DNA of 64,000 nucleotides, taken from NCBI GenBank assembly GCA_022315425.1, contig JAIUPT010000022.1, positions 124,001-188,000 of the forward strand, written 5' to 3'. The notes beneath the pieces were generated by a model. It searched no databases. It saw nothing but the letters and a program-made list of their open reading frames with translations, and was not told the origin of the DNA. The translations under genes were made by a program, and so were the position numbers. Position 1 is the first letter of the stretch, and each line of letters starts with the position of its first letter. Positions 47,364 through 59,451 of this stretch are shown piece by piece. This stretch comes from Pseudevernia furfuracea (lineage: Eukaryota > Ascomycota > Lecanoromycetes > Lecanorales > Parmeliaceae).

Positions 47364-49775
47364 TTATGTCCAATGGCCGTTGATGTTGTTGTAGGCAGGA
47401 GGACTAAGGATTGGATCTCCGAGTTGGGCCATCCTGAATCCATCTCTACTCAGTTGGTCCCAATCATTGTTGGGGACGTCCAGCATGGCTGAGATATCCA
47501 TAGGGCCATTCTGTCGGTGGGCTTGAAGCGGTACACTGTGATCTGGAAATGGGGACCAGAACATGTCTGCGGGTGTGGCAAAAGGTTTCGGGCTGTTTTT
47601 GACGGCTGAGACAGGGACTGAGAAAGGAAACCCACTAGCTACGCCCTTCGCGTAAAACATGTCTTGTTGTTGAGAGTGGTCTGGAATAGACGATAATTGT
47701 GTGAGGACTGTTCCGTAACCTTGGGGGTCTGGTAGGCTCGTCGGAACCCTTGGAGGAGAATCATAAGCTATCTGAGCAATTTCAGGAGGCAATTGAATGT
47801 TCCATTGTTTGGAAAGAGCCATGACGATGTGGAGACTTCGCATGCCAAAAGCGTGGTTGGCGGAAATTTCGCGAAGGCAGGTGATACTCAGAGCAAGATC
47901 CTGGGCTGATGAAGGGTTGGGAAGGTTCAACAGATGGATGATTGATGTTGATAGGAGGATATGAGTTGCGATGAGTGGGACACGACGAAGCCCATATATC
48001 TGACGATATTTTCCGATGAGCGAGGCCCCGTTTCTCGCACAAGACGTGCAGATGTCTCGAGGTGAGATTTTAGAGTTCGTAAGATCGACTTTGAGAAAAG
48101 GACGGAATAGATGCAACACCACGGTGTGGTAGTACGCACTGCCAATGTTAGTTGAAAGCAATAACCTGTCCCAGAGACAAGCGCAGCATGATGAGGGAAA
48201 TATTCGAAGATGTATCAGGTTTCTATACTTACTGCAGCAAGAGAACGTGAGGTGTAGATAATTCCCCCAGTCCAAGTTTGGCTGGTAGATTGTTGAACCA
48301 TCGCGTGTATCTTGCATAGAAGTCAAGAAGCTTCTTGCTCGTAAATCGGTCACGCGGCGCGTAGAACATGAAGACAGTGTCATTCACAATTTCCGAGAGA
48401 GAACTCATGGCACGCATGAGGGTGGTCGGCAGGGTAGGTTGCTCAGCGCCAGGTATGTTCACCACCCCGTAGTCTGTATACGGCCTCCAAGGTTTTTGCT
48501 CATTGTGCTCTATAACGTGTGGCAGGTCCAAGCTGATTGCGGTCCGTGGCAGTTGGGCTATCCTTCCAATGCAGATAGACCAGGTGCTTGAGCTTATCAG
48601 TGTTGTTCTTGACGCCTGTCGATGTGTGACTTACGTGTCCTGGATGAAGCAGCCCCAAAATGTAATCTTGCGAACCTCCAATTCCGTGGGGCTGATTTTG
48701 TCACTCGCTGAAACAAACGACAGATGTAGACCGAGCTCGATCAGCATCCTTACACATCTCCCTGCATACTGAAATCCGCTGCTGTCACGGCCGTAGCTTG
48801 CCTCACGAAGCCCCATGAGAGCCAAGGCTTGAACAGTGGTCAAATTGGAAGATTCGTTTTCATTCAGCAGCCGCTTTGCCTCAGCAAAGAAATGGTCTCC
48901 TGCAGTCTTAGGATCAGAGAGGTTTTCGCGAGCCTCTGGCTGATCCGAGTATGAACATGCGAGTGCCAGTAGAGCGTTGACCATGAGCGGGCTGCAGTAC
49001 TTGCTCCGACCTTCGGCCATATCATCCAGAAACACCTCCTTTGAAAACAACACATAGGAAGGATGTACCCAACAAAAATATAAGCTCATCAAGTGTTCCA
49101 CGAAGACAGCGTCTCGAGTGACTCTGGTCCATACTTCTGAAGTTTGGAGATGCATAGGAGAGCGTTCGCCGTCAGAAACCAGACTCAGACTTGACGTATG
49201 TCCAAAGTGCTTGACCACTCCCAATTCATCCCTTGAGGGACGACCAATCAAGTTTGACAACTCTCCTTCGGCAGATTTTACACCAGAGCGTTCGGGCAGC
49301 ATCACGTTCTTTTTCAGGGACTCCGCAATGTTCTCAAGGTCCTCATCGGCTCGTATCTGCTGCACGATCTCGGCGACTTCCGCATCGGTGGATGACCGTA
49401 TCGAAGCAACGATGATGCCGAGAGCGTCGTTCTGTCCCTTCAATGCCTCAATGTCTCGTTTCAATGCCGCTTTCCGTCTGTGGTCGCTATCGACGTCATA
49501 GAAGCAAGGTGTTTGATATACTGCAGTACAAGTCGAGCAATTGGGCATACCGCCATCGCACTGAGGAACAACATCAGCAAAAGGGTTCTCAGCCTGTAAG
49601 GTTTACAGTAGTGGTAGGGAGACGGACAGCGGCAACGCACCTTGGATTTGCGCTTTCGACATGGTATACACGCGCTGGAAATACATCTCCTTTTGGTAGA
49701 CGGGGGTAGGGTGGGAACTGAGCTTAGAGCAGATTTACAGTCATCCTGCTCGTCCTTAGGTCGGATTGTCCGCAT
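47364..49775 (-). CDS. Zn2Cys6 fungal-specific transcription factor
   Basis: Exons on the minus strand are 49775-49641, 49560-48635, 48586-48233 and 48138-47364, giving 729 residues. The binuclear zinc cluster is built across the first intron: C36-x2-C39-x6-C46-x6-C53-x2-C56-x7-C64 (ACIPCRKRKSK | CDGGMPNCSTC). A linker/coiled region follows (DHRRKAALKRDIEALKGQND). The fungal-specific transcription factor domain then includes YFCWVHPSYVLFSKEVFLDD and GLREASYGRDSSGFQYAGRC, with the helix GRIAQLPRTAISLDLP after the second splice. It probably regulates a metabolic pathway. The divergent monooxygenase, sharing a 583-bp promoter, is the obvious candidate target, but that is inference. The start ATG was chosen because upstream codons in the same frame are not ATG. 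Confidence 0.88.
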
Positions 49776-50358
49776 CCCGTGTTGTGTAGTGGAGAGAAGG
49801 CGTGGCGTTGGTGAGCTGCAGACCAACAGAGTTCAATAAACGGCTACGTCAAGCGCATAGATGCGGAGGAGCACCAGTATCGAATTGTTTGAGGGGCAGT
49901 ATGCGAAATGTCATGTATTTTGTTGAACATGCGATTATTCTTGTCCTATACAACTTCTTTACTGTAAGTATTTCCTCGACGCTAGCAGTGGAAGTCCGGG
50001 CCTCGGCCTTCTCCTTCTCGACGCAAAAACTACTCTTTTTTCTTCTACAATATTCCACATCATCGTTGCCAATGCTTGCTTGATCTCTGTCCATCTGATC
50101 AATTGTACCAGTGCCGGTGTCGGCCATCAATATGCAGCAATTTTCAATAGACAATCGTAGCAGGCTAACATTTAGTTACTCGCCGTTTCTTCCCCGCGCT
50201 CTGATGCCGAAACCACTTGCCTCGAGTCTCTACCGTGAGCTCCGCACCATGGTCAGTTGACAGCGGCCGCGATGCTACGAATGATAAGCGTGATGACTCC
50301 TTCAATTGGAGTAACACCAAATCCTCGCCCTTGACCAGCATGTTCACAAATCACCATA
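49776..50358. promoter_or_regulatory. Shared divergent promoter of the Zn2Cys6 factor and FAD monooxygenase
   Basis: 583 bp between start codons pointing away from each other. No intact paired CGG..CCG site stood out on reading. Short single CGG triplets are present. Confidence 0.5.
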
Positions 50359-51778
50359 ATGGCTGAGCTCAGACTTCAGGTCGCTGTAATTGGAGCTGGC
50401 CTCGGTGGCCTAGCAGCAGCCATTGGAATTGCTCGTGCAGGACACAAAGTTACGATTCTCGAGCAGGCACCATTGTTTGGAGAGGTAAACTCCTATCCCC
50501 TAGATAGACACTCTTGGTGATGCTGATTTCTTGTCGCAGATCGGTGCAGGCATTCAAATTCCTCCAAACTCTTCCCGAATACTCAAACATTACGGTCTGC
50601 TTGACAAAATCGAGTCCGTTTCAGTCCGACCTAGCGACTTCATCATACGCTCCTATCGAGATGGCGCGATTCTCAGCAAGCAAAACATGGTGCCCTACGC
50701 GGAAACGCGTTACGGTGTCCCTTACCTGCACATTCACCGAGCAGACTACCACCGCATTCTGGTAGCCGAAGCTGAGCGATTAGGGGTGAAGCTACAACTA
50801 TGTTCCACGGTCACAAAGATAGAGTTCGATACAGCTTCCATTCACATAAGAGACAAGCCCGACTTTCATGCGGATCTCATACTTGGTGCTGACGGGTTGA
50901 AGTCTATCTGCCGTGAATCACTTCTTGGGCATGTCGACCCACCACATCTGACTGGTGACTTGGCATATCGAATTGTCATCAAGGCTGAAGACATGAAGAA
51001 ACATCCTGATTTGCGTGAGCTGGCCGAAAAGCCGGCCATCAATTACTGGATGGGCCCCGATGGCCACGTTGTCTGCTACCTTCTGCAAGGCGGTGGATTG
51101 TACAACATTGTGCTCATCTGTCCTGACAATCTGCCTGAGAAGATGAATACTATCAAAGCAGACCTACAAGAAATGCGAGACTTCTTCACCGGGTGGGACC
51201 CAAAGTTGAAAACGTTACTTGGCCTCGTGCAGGAAACGACGAAATGGAGGCTGTTGAATAGCGAAGAGATGGAGAGCTGGAGCCACCCTAGTGGGAAATT
51301 TGTCCTGCTAGGGGACGCTTGTCACGCTACTTTGCCGTATCTGTGAGTCTCCTCCATGTTTCGTCTCTGATATTTGCGGTTTTGACAATGAGCTCGCAGT
51401 GCTCAAGGTGCGGCCCAGGCAGTCGAAGATGGAGCCGTCCTCGGTGCGCTTTTGGAGCGGATAGAGCGAACGTCACAAATATCAGATGTTCTCACTATCT
51501 ACGAGCGTCTCCGCAAGGAACGCACAACACGTGTGGTCAAGGGAAGCACAGCTTTGAGGGACATCTTCCACATGACAGATGGTGAACGCCAACGAGAACG
51601 TGATCGCCAATTGACCGAGCAGGAGCCATTTGAAGGATATCCAAACCCTTGGGCGGATCCTGTATTCCAGGAATACCTATTTGGATACGATGCTTTCGCG
51701 GAAGTGGACATGGCGTGGAAAAGTTATAAAATGGGATCTTTCCCCGGTACTGCAGGCCATTTTAAATCGAACCTCTGA
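50359..51778 (+). CDS. FAD-dependent aromatic (salicylate hydroxylase-like) monooxygenase
   Basis: Exons are 50359-50484, 50540-51342 and 51400-51778, giving 435 residues. Class A flavoprotein monooxygenase features are complete: the N-terminal dinucleotide fold VAVIGAGLGGLAAAIGIARA (GxGxxG at residues 12-17), the central DG motif DLILGADGLKSICRESLL, and the GD motif GKFVLLGDACHATLPYL, continued over the last intron as AQGAAQAVEDGAVLGALLE. Enzymes of this group use NAD(P)H and O2 to hydroxylate aromatic acids. The substrate cannot be read from sequence. It is transcribed away from the adjacent Zn2Cys6 regulator, a common arrangement for inducible fungal catabolic or secondary-metabolism genes. 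Length is typical of the family. Confidence 0.92.
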
Positions 51779-52265
51779 GGAAGGGAGGGTGTGTGGACCG
51801 AATTCAATGTTTATCACGAGGACTCCACTCTTGATTTCTTGGAGTGCAGCATCCAGTGTAGTAATTCAGTATTCACGTAGATTTGAACAAAAACAGCAAC
51901 ACCAGAGCACTTCAATCAAAATCTCTTTCTAAATATCCAACTCTGTTCATTAGATCTCCAAGAGTTATTCTTTGGCAAAGTAAGGTAGATGTCTGATAGC
52001 TAAGCTATCGGCTACTCGGCTCGCTCGGTAAATCTTGCAAAATGAAAAGCGAGTTACGTCAAATCATCATGGATGGGACGCCAGAAGTATTTACTTATTC
52101 TTCCAATTCGTTGCATAGTAACACCTTCATTATCATTGACAATTTCGCCTCCGACATCCCAAATGCCCTCGGTGGGCATGCATTCAAAATGATAGACTTA
52201 ATAGCACTGCCAACATAGATCTAAGCCCTCATCTCGGACATTCCTTTCTCCTCGCTCTCTACACT
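51779..52265. other. Intergenic region upstream of GUT2-like gene
   Basis: 487 bp; 3' region of the monooxygenase and promoter of the next gene. No further feature seen. Confidence 0.45.
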
Positions 52266-54594
52266 ATGGCGACCCGAAGCCGTTTATTTCGACCCCTCCT
52301 CTATACCGCTGCGGTAGCTGCAGCTGGCGGTGGGGCACTCTACATCTCCTACAGACCGCGAAACATACCCGGCTCGGAGCCAGCACTTGTGCCTCCGCCC
52401 AAGTATGGCGAAGAAGGGCACCTGGATCCTCCGCGATTTCCTTTGGTCAAGAGTAGAGAAGAGCAAATCTCGGATTTGAAGAGAAGTGCCGGCGTGATAA
52501 GCACATTGGAGAAGGCCAAGGGCGTTTTGGGCAGCTTGACAGGACCTGGCGTTGTGGATCAGAGGATTCCAGAGGCAGAGCCATATGATCTGCTGGTCAT
52601 TGGCGGTGGAGCCACAGGCTCAGGAATTGCACTCGATGCGGCTACACGTGGGTTGAGGGTTGCCATGGTGGAGAGGGACGACTTTGCTAGTGGCACAAGT
52701 AGCAAGAGTACGAAATTGGTGCATGGGGGAGTGAGATACTTGGAGAAAGCTGTGTGGGAGCTTGACTACAATCAGTATGCCTACGACAATGTACTCGGAC
52801 ACCGCTGAGTTGATTCAGGTACAAGCTCGTCAAGGAGGCTCTACGGGAGCGGAAGTACTTCTTGGATACCGCACCTCATCTCTCGAGTTGGTTGCCCATC
52901 ATGATCCCCATACAAAAGTGGTGGCAAGCGCCATACTTCTGGGCTGGTACTAAATTCTACGACTTCCTTGCTGGGTCCGAAGGCATCGAAAGTTCTTATT
53001 TCTTGACAAAAAGCAGGGCAATGGATGCTTTCCCAATGCTGCGGAAAGACAACCTTTTTGGGGCTCTTGTCTACTACGGTATAGTGATTCTCCTCTAGAT
53101 CCCGCATGGATCAGTGCTGACGTTCATCAGATGGTGCTCATAACGACTCGCGAATGAACGTATCATTAGCAATGACAGCTGCGCTTTACGGTACCACTGT
53201 GGTGAATCATCTGGAAATTACTGGCCTGGAGAAAGACGCAAATGGCAAGCTCATTGGAGCTCGAGCCAAAGACCTGGTGCAAGAGCGAGACGGCAAGAAG
53301 CCGCAAGAGTTCAGCATCAGAGCCAAGGGTGTCATCAATGCCACCGGCCCCTTCACGGACGCAATACGTAAAATGGACGACCAAAGCGTCCAGGAAATCG
53401 TTGCGCCTAGCTCTGGAGTCCACGTCATTCTACCAGGTTATTACAGTCCTTCGAAGATGGGTCTGATTGATCCCTCGACCTCGGACGGAAGAGTCATATT
53501 CTTTCTCCCATGGCAGGGCAACACCATTGCTGGAACTACAGACGCGCCTACAAACATCACTCAAAATCCAATCGCTGGTGAAGAAGAGATCAACTGGATT
53601 CTCTCGGAGATTCGCGGCTACTTAGCTCCTGATATCAATGTGCGGAGAGGTGATGTACTTGCAGCGTGGTCCGGTATCAGACCTCTCGTCAAAGATCCCA
53701 AATCCAAAAACACCGAATCGCTTGTCCGGAACCACTTGATCACTGTGTCTGACGCCGGGTTGTTGACCTGTGCAGGCGGCAAATGGACGACCTATAGGCA
53801 AATGGCTGAAGAAACTGTGGATGAGGCCCTCAAACTCTACGATATTAAAGCCAGTCCTGTGCTTGAAGTCCCGCATATCAGCGGCACTGAACGCATGGAT
53901 GATAGCGCGCCGTTAGATGGGACTTGCCAAACCCATCAGGTCCGTTTGATCGGCGCCCATGGCTTCTCCAAAACGCTTTTCATCAATCTCATCCAGCATT
54001 TTGGCGTCGAAAGCATTGTCGCTAAACACCTTTGTGAATCATATGGTGACCGTGCTTGGACCGTAGCTGCCTTGTCATCACCCACAGAACAAAGATACCC
54101 GGTGCGGGGTATCAAGATCTCCGCGCTCTACCCCTTCATCGACGGCGAGGTTCGCTATGCAGTACGCCACGAGTATGCTCAGACAGCAGTGGATGTACTT
54201 GCGAGACGGACACGGCTGGCTTTCCTCAATGCTCAAGCAGCCCTTGAAGCACTGCCTACTGTCATAGATTTGATGGGGGACGAATTGAAGTGGGACAGCA
54301 AACGAAGAGACAGGGAATGGAAAGATACATTGCAGTTCCTGGCATCGATGGGCTTGGCGAAGAGTAAGCTCAGTGTCACGAGGAAGGATGTGGAGAGTGG
54401 TAAAGCTGGAGAATATGATGAGCATGAGCGGAAGCTCTACTCGAGGCATGGTACGTTCAGGAATGAATGATTTCAGGATGGACTGCTACTGACGATATGC
54501 TCCAGATGCTCCAGCGGACATGATGGAGAGTGACTCCAAGTTCTCTTCTGGCGAAAAGCCTATTTTGAAGACAGAGTCGGGCGTCAACAAGTAG
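52266..54594 (+). CDS. GUT2: Mitochondrial FAD-dependent glycerol-3-phosphate dehydrogenase
   Basis: Exons are 52266-52774, 52819-53078, 53131-54450 and 54506-54594, giving 725 residues. The N-terminus is basic then hydrophobic (RLFRPLLYTAAVAAAGGGAL), fitting a mitochondrial targeting and inner-membrane anchor. The FAD fold is YDLLVIGGGATGSGIALDAA (residues about 106-125), with E/R contacts in VERDDFASGTSSKSTKLVHG. Further conserved blocks are GAHNDSRMNVSLAMTAA, INATGPFTDAIR, GTTDAPTNITQNP, VLAAWSGIRPLVKDP and LLTCAGGKWTTYRQMAEET. The enzyme oxidises glycerol-3-phosphate to dihydroxyacetone phosphate, feeding electrons to ubiquinone (glycerol catabolism, redox shuttle). The C-terminal 28 residues come from a small last exon. 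Confidence 0.97.
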
Positions 54595-55441
54595 TAATTA
54601 CCTACACTATGTTGTATAGTAGATCGAAGTGACAGGGATTATGTTTTGGTTATCCATATATCGGGTTAACAGGGTGTCTTATTTAGCATAGCCGGCAATC
54701 GTCACTGGCCAGGACTCTCTCTCGAATTGGAAGCATCAGCAATCCTGGTCTTACTACTATTTAACGACGCCATTTTAACTGCCAAGACACATCAAATCGC
54801 TCTTCCCCTTTTCGACAATTGGGACACACTAATGATAAGAATACTCTAATTGCACGGCAGTCCCGCAGCTCAAGCCTCCACAGTCCACCCACTTTCCCGT
54901 ACCAGCAATAATATGTCGTTGCCGTCTGGTTCGGGTGGAATTCCTTAAGCCTCATATTTGCTCACTGTCTGACTTCATGCTTTCTTATCAGTCATTGATC
55001 TAAGAAAGTATTGTGGATCCAGCCATTCTATCTAGGCACGCGAGGCAGAAAAAATGTGCATGAGGATGGTACAATATCAATCACATCGAAAAGGATGAGT
55101 TTTCAGCACAGATTGATTGTGGGCTTGGCCTGAGCCCTGAGGGGGCTTTATACAAGGCCGGTCTACTTTACCCAACTTTTCCGGCTTAAAATGCGCCTTA
55201 TGTGATTGGCTTGTATGTTGCCATATTACGCAATATCTAGGCACAATGACATTTCCCCTACCAAGGTTCAACAGGAATCAGCCGGATCTGCCTTTTGCAG
55301 GTATTCAGTCAAGGAACACACGCGATCTCACCAGAATCACCACACTCTTTTGATTTTCAAGAATAAATAAATATCTTATCATTAACCCAGCTCTTACCCC
55401 CCGAGTTGCCGGCGTCGCTGTCTGCTTCCCCCTACCTCCCA
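54595..55441. other. Intergenic region upstream of the amino-acid transporter
   Basis: 847 bp without a gene. An AATAAATAAATATC stretch near 55363 could serve as a TATA-like element. No upstream ATG lies between it and 55442. Confidence 0.45.
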
Positions 55442-57420
55442 ATGCCCAACGGCTTGAGCTCACTTAAGTACATCTCAAGCCCAGCTTCTTGGCCTGAGCT
55501 CCCCCAACCTCACAGCATCCTCGAGCTCTCCAGTCACGCCTTCTCCATGACTAACAAAAGATACAAGCACGGCTGCGGTGGTGACGGCATCGTCAACAGC
55601 AACGGCAATTATTCGAGCCAAGTATATGACGCTAAGGCCGGCAGTGACCTCGAAGACGGTCCTTCGAAGAGCAAGGGCTCTATGGGGAAGAATGATCCCT
55701 TTGGGGACGAGACAAACTCAGAAGTCAAGTATAGGACTATGGCTTGGTGGTAGGTAGCGTCTCCCAATTTGACACATTTGACTCGGCTAATAGAACGTTC
55801 ACAGGCAAGCAGGAATGAGTATGCAACTCGGGCTCGAGACCGTTCGACGCCACACTTTACTAATATGACCGCAGTCATGATCGCCGAGACCATCTCCCTT
55901 GGAATCCTCTCGCTCCCCTCCGTCCTCGCCGCCATTGGTATCGTACCGTATGTCCAATGCCTCAAAGGCTCATCAAGCCCATGACTGACGGTGCTTCCAG
56001 CGGCGTCATCCTAATCCTAGGCCTCGGGATAATCGCAACATACACTGGCTATGTAATTGGCCAGTTCAAGCTCGCCTACCCCCACGTCCACAACATGTGC
56101 GTACATTTCGGATTTCTTTCAACGGATTTTGTCCCCTAACCCGAGTCGGAAGACGTTATCTGGGAGCCAATCCTCATTCTCCCCCTGAGGACCGTTTCGT
56201 AATTCAATGTCTTGGAGATACAATATTGACTCCGAGACGTGCTTAGGGCCGACGCAGGCGAAGTCATGGCTGGGCGTATTGGGCGAGAGATCTTCGGTGG
56301 CGCCCAGATCCTCTTCCTAGTCTTCGCCATGGGCAGCCATATCTTGACATTCTCCATCATGATGAACACAATCACCTCTCATGGAACCTGCACGATTGCG
56401 TTCAGCATTGTGGGCACGATTGTGTGCCTCGTCTTGACACTGCCAAGGACGTTGAAGAAGGTTAGCCATATGGCTATTGCGAGTTTTATCTCCATCTTGT
56501 CGGCCGTGATGATCACCATGGTTGGCGTTGGTGTGGAAAGACCGGGCCGTGGAAAGGTGGACGTAACAGTGCAATCAAACCTGTACAAAGGCTTCGAAGC
56601 CGTCACCAACATCATATTTGCCTACGCGGGTAGGTCATCTGTGCCCTCTCCGCAGACCCTATTCCGTACTAACACAACCCTCTAGGCCACGTCGCCTTCT
56701 TTTCCTTCATGTCCGAACTCCACACCCCGGAATCCTACCCGAAAGCCCTCTTCCTCCTCCAAAGTGTCGACACATCCGTGTACCTAACCGTCGCAATCGT
56801 CATCTACTGCTATACCGGCACCTCCGTCGCGTCCCCAGCTCTCGGCTCCACTTCCCCACTCTTACGGAAAATAGCCTACGGAATCGCCATCCCGACCATC
56901 GTCATCTCAGGCGTGATATACGGAAACGTCGCATCAAAATACATCTACGTCCGTCTGTTCCGAGGCACGGACCGGATGAGCAAGAACAGCTGGAGCAGTT
57001 TCGGACTATGGGCTATCATCGTGCTGGCGCTTTGGGTCAGTGCGTGGATCATCGCCGAGGCGATCCCCGTGTTCAACGACTTGTTGTCGCTCATCAGCGC
57101 TCTGTTTGCGAGCTGGTTTACGTACGGGCTCAGTGGGGTGTTTTGGCTGTATCTGAACCATGGGCAGTACGGGGCCAGTAAGAGGAAGATATTTCTGACC
57201 GGGGTGAATGTGGGGTGTTTCTGTCTCGGGGCTGTTGTTGTGAGCATCACTCGCTTGTTCTCTCCTTTCTTTCCTTGGGGAGACCCCTGCTGTTGAATCT
57301 TGCTGACTGTGGTTCCAGTGCGGACTAGGACTGTATTCGTCGGGGACTGCGATCAACAAAGATGCTACGAGTTCCCACGGGAGTTTTTCATGCGCGGACA
57401 ATTCGAAATCCTCGTCCTGA
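55442..57420 (+). CDS. AAAP-family amino-acid transporter
   Basis: Exons are 55442-55749, 55805-55818, 55875-55947, 56001-56096, 56247-56629, 56686-57239 and 57319-57420, giving 509 residues (474 if translation begins at the ATG at 55547). The 14-nt second exon is required to rebuild the conserved RTMAWWQAGMIMIAETISLG at the first helix. Further landmarks are GIVPGVILILGLGIIATYTG, YPHVHNMADAGEVM, IIFAYAGHVAFFSFMSEL, VIYCYTGTSVASPAL and the final CGLGLYSSGTAI. The fold is an 11-helix amino acid/auxin permease of the type with an aromatic YRTMxWW opening. The protein is expected in plasma or vacuolar membrane. Substrate not predictable. The hydrophilic N-terminal ~100 residues are Gly/Asn/Ser-rich. 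Confidence 0.92.
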
Positions 57421-59283
57421 AACCTTGTGCATGGTTTTTTAATCTTTGGGGATAGTGACGCATGTAGAGCAAACTGTTGTCGTAATTACGACTTCATCCG
57501 GATTTGGGTTACGTTATCTCAGCACGTCGAGTTTTTTACATACAGTGACTTTGTCCGACTGATACCATGATTTGCCGCAAACAAAACACGACAAATATCC
57601 AAAATACCACCCATTCGGTCCACCTTTTTCAGCCTCCATCTCTACTACCACCCTCCCCAAGGACACCGACCCCAGAGTGGCCCTCGGCCGCCCGCATCGA
57701 ATTCCCCTGATCTGCCTTCGAGAGGCCTTATTCCCCTGTCCGCCTAACCTTTGAAGCAGCCTTCTTTCGTTCTTCGGCCCAAAACAAGCCCCCTTTGAAG
57801 CCTCAGATTCCCCAACGAATAAGAAAATTTCCCACTCCAACGCCACACCACACTGGGAATCGGGTTCAGGTTCAATAGGATATTCGAAGGGGGGGGAGGG
57901 GGGAGATGAGGATGAAGGATGAAGAAGACTGATATGTATTGAGGGCAGTCGGCAAATATGCGTAACCCCCCGTGCTAGAGCGAAGGTGGCGTCGTAAGGA
58001 ATCCAAGGCGCCATCAAACCTCGGACATCTATTTTGGGTGGAAAGGCTTTCACGTATTCGGCAGTCAACACCAATATTCTACGTATTGCCGGTCCGCTCC
58101 TCTTTGTGCCCGTATGCGTCTTACCACCCGTCTATTCTGAGCATGACCGACCAGCGAGGTCGCCGCAAACTCTGGCGGTAGGTCGTCGGGCTAAGAGGCC
58201 AAGTACTCTAGGCTCAGTACAAACGTTTTGGGAGCCAATTTGCAAAAGATCGAGATGTTTGGGAAAGCTATGGGGGAGCTAACCATGCCATGTGTTGTCT
58301 ATGTATGCAACCAGTGCGCACTACCTACTACTTACTGTCTTTGGTTGACTAGGCGGGCAGTGATGGGAACGCTCGGGCGGGTGGTCCATCAAAAAGAGCA
58401 CCACCACCACCACCACCACCACGCCTCTTGAGCAATGAGATGAGAGCGCGAAATTTCTTGAGGTGGTACAAAATCACAGAATGCGTTCGTCGGATGATTT
58501 GATACATACATATATACATACTATCGAAGATCATTTTCCTCGTTGGGTGTTAAAGAGTGCCTGGACGTATGCACGCAGTCGAAAAAAGGGACTGGAGAAG
58601 CTTCAGACGTAAAAAGTCGTTGCTCGGACCGTGACTCGAAGTGCGCTCGCAGTGCTTCCACGAGAAAATGAAATGGCTTTGTGCATAACTGGTCACAGTA
58701 GCCATGGTTTTCCATCACACGGGGCCAGCTGCTGTTCCGATACCCATGTTTTTGAGAACATATATTAAGCCCCGGAGAACGTTCTCGTCAATCATGGTAA
58801 TAAACGCAACCCCCGCTTCCGCAGAGTCGCGCCGGGGAGATTGTGGCGATGCGTGTCGATTTAAGTAGAGTAACCCCGAACGCGGGTCCGCTGGAAGAAA
58901 GTCACGTGATCGGTGCCGCAATATTCAGGAAGTCCCGAGGCACCATTGATGCTCAGATGGGAGGGGGGGGGGGGCGCCGCGGACGGACATATGGGTCTCT
59001 CGGTGCGACCGTACGATAGTTCGACGAACCCCCCTTCCGCCGGGAATCCCGTACTGCTCTGTACTCTACAGCCGATCAGTCTCGGATTCGGCGGGAACGG
59101 GCATATCTTTAAATGCAGCAAATGTTTCCCTTTTGACGATGAAAACATTACGGGTTTTTGGGGTGCCTCGTTGAGAGCAAGTCAGGCGCTTCGGGGCCGT
59201 TCGATGATAGATAGTTTCGAGGAAGATTGCTGCTGACGCGGAACAGCCTTGCAAGCTGCAACTGGTGCAGGTTGTTTATATAA
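57421..59283. other. Gene-poor intergenic region with homopolymer and triplet repeats
   Basis: Contains poly-G runs (about 57888-57903 and 58961-58972) and a CAC repeat. A 186-codon minus frame at 57514-58074 is Ser/Pro/Gly/Arg-rich without a motif and is not called. Nothing else supported. Confidence 0.5.
58399..58422. repeat. (CAC)8 microsatellite
   Basis: Eight perfect CAC triplets. Confidence 0.85.
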
Positions 59284-59451
59284 ATCTACAAGAGAACCAA
59301 AAAGTGGCACCCGTTCTCCATGTCCGAAGACGATGAACTCGCACGGCCGGACAGGGACTTTATCGCGAAGATGATGAAAATGGAGCCAAGGGACGGACCT
59401 ACGGCAAGGGAGCTTTTGCAAGATGCGTGGTTTAACCTACGAAGTTGCTGA
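59284..59451 (+). pseudogene. Orphan C-terminal fragment of a Ser/Thr protein kinase
   Basis: An open stretch between stops (TAA at 59281, TGA at 59449) reads RTKKWHPFSMSEDDEL, then ARPDRDFIAKMMKMEPRDGP and TARELLQDAWF. This is the last part of a kinase catalytic domain (subdomains X-XI; family form DxxFIxKMMKLDPRDRPTAxELLxDEWF). No start codon, ATP-binding loop or catalytic loop is present upstream within the intergenic sequence. It is a detached relic, probably left by a duplication or transfer of a kinase gene. The invariant Arg of DPRDRP is replaced by Gly. Confidence 0.75.

Noticed and set aside
57514..58074. 186-codon minus frame
   Set aside because: Ser/Pro/Gly/Arg-rich with poly-G/poly-C tracts and no recognisable domain. 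Treated as chance.
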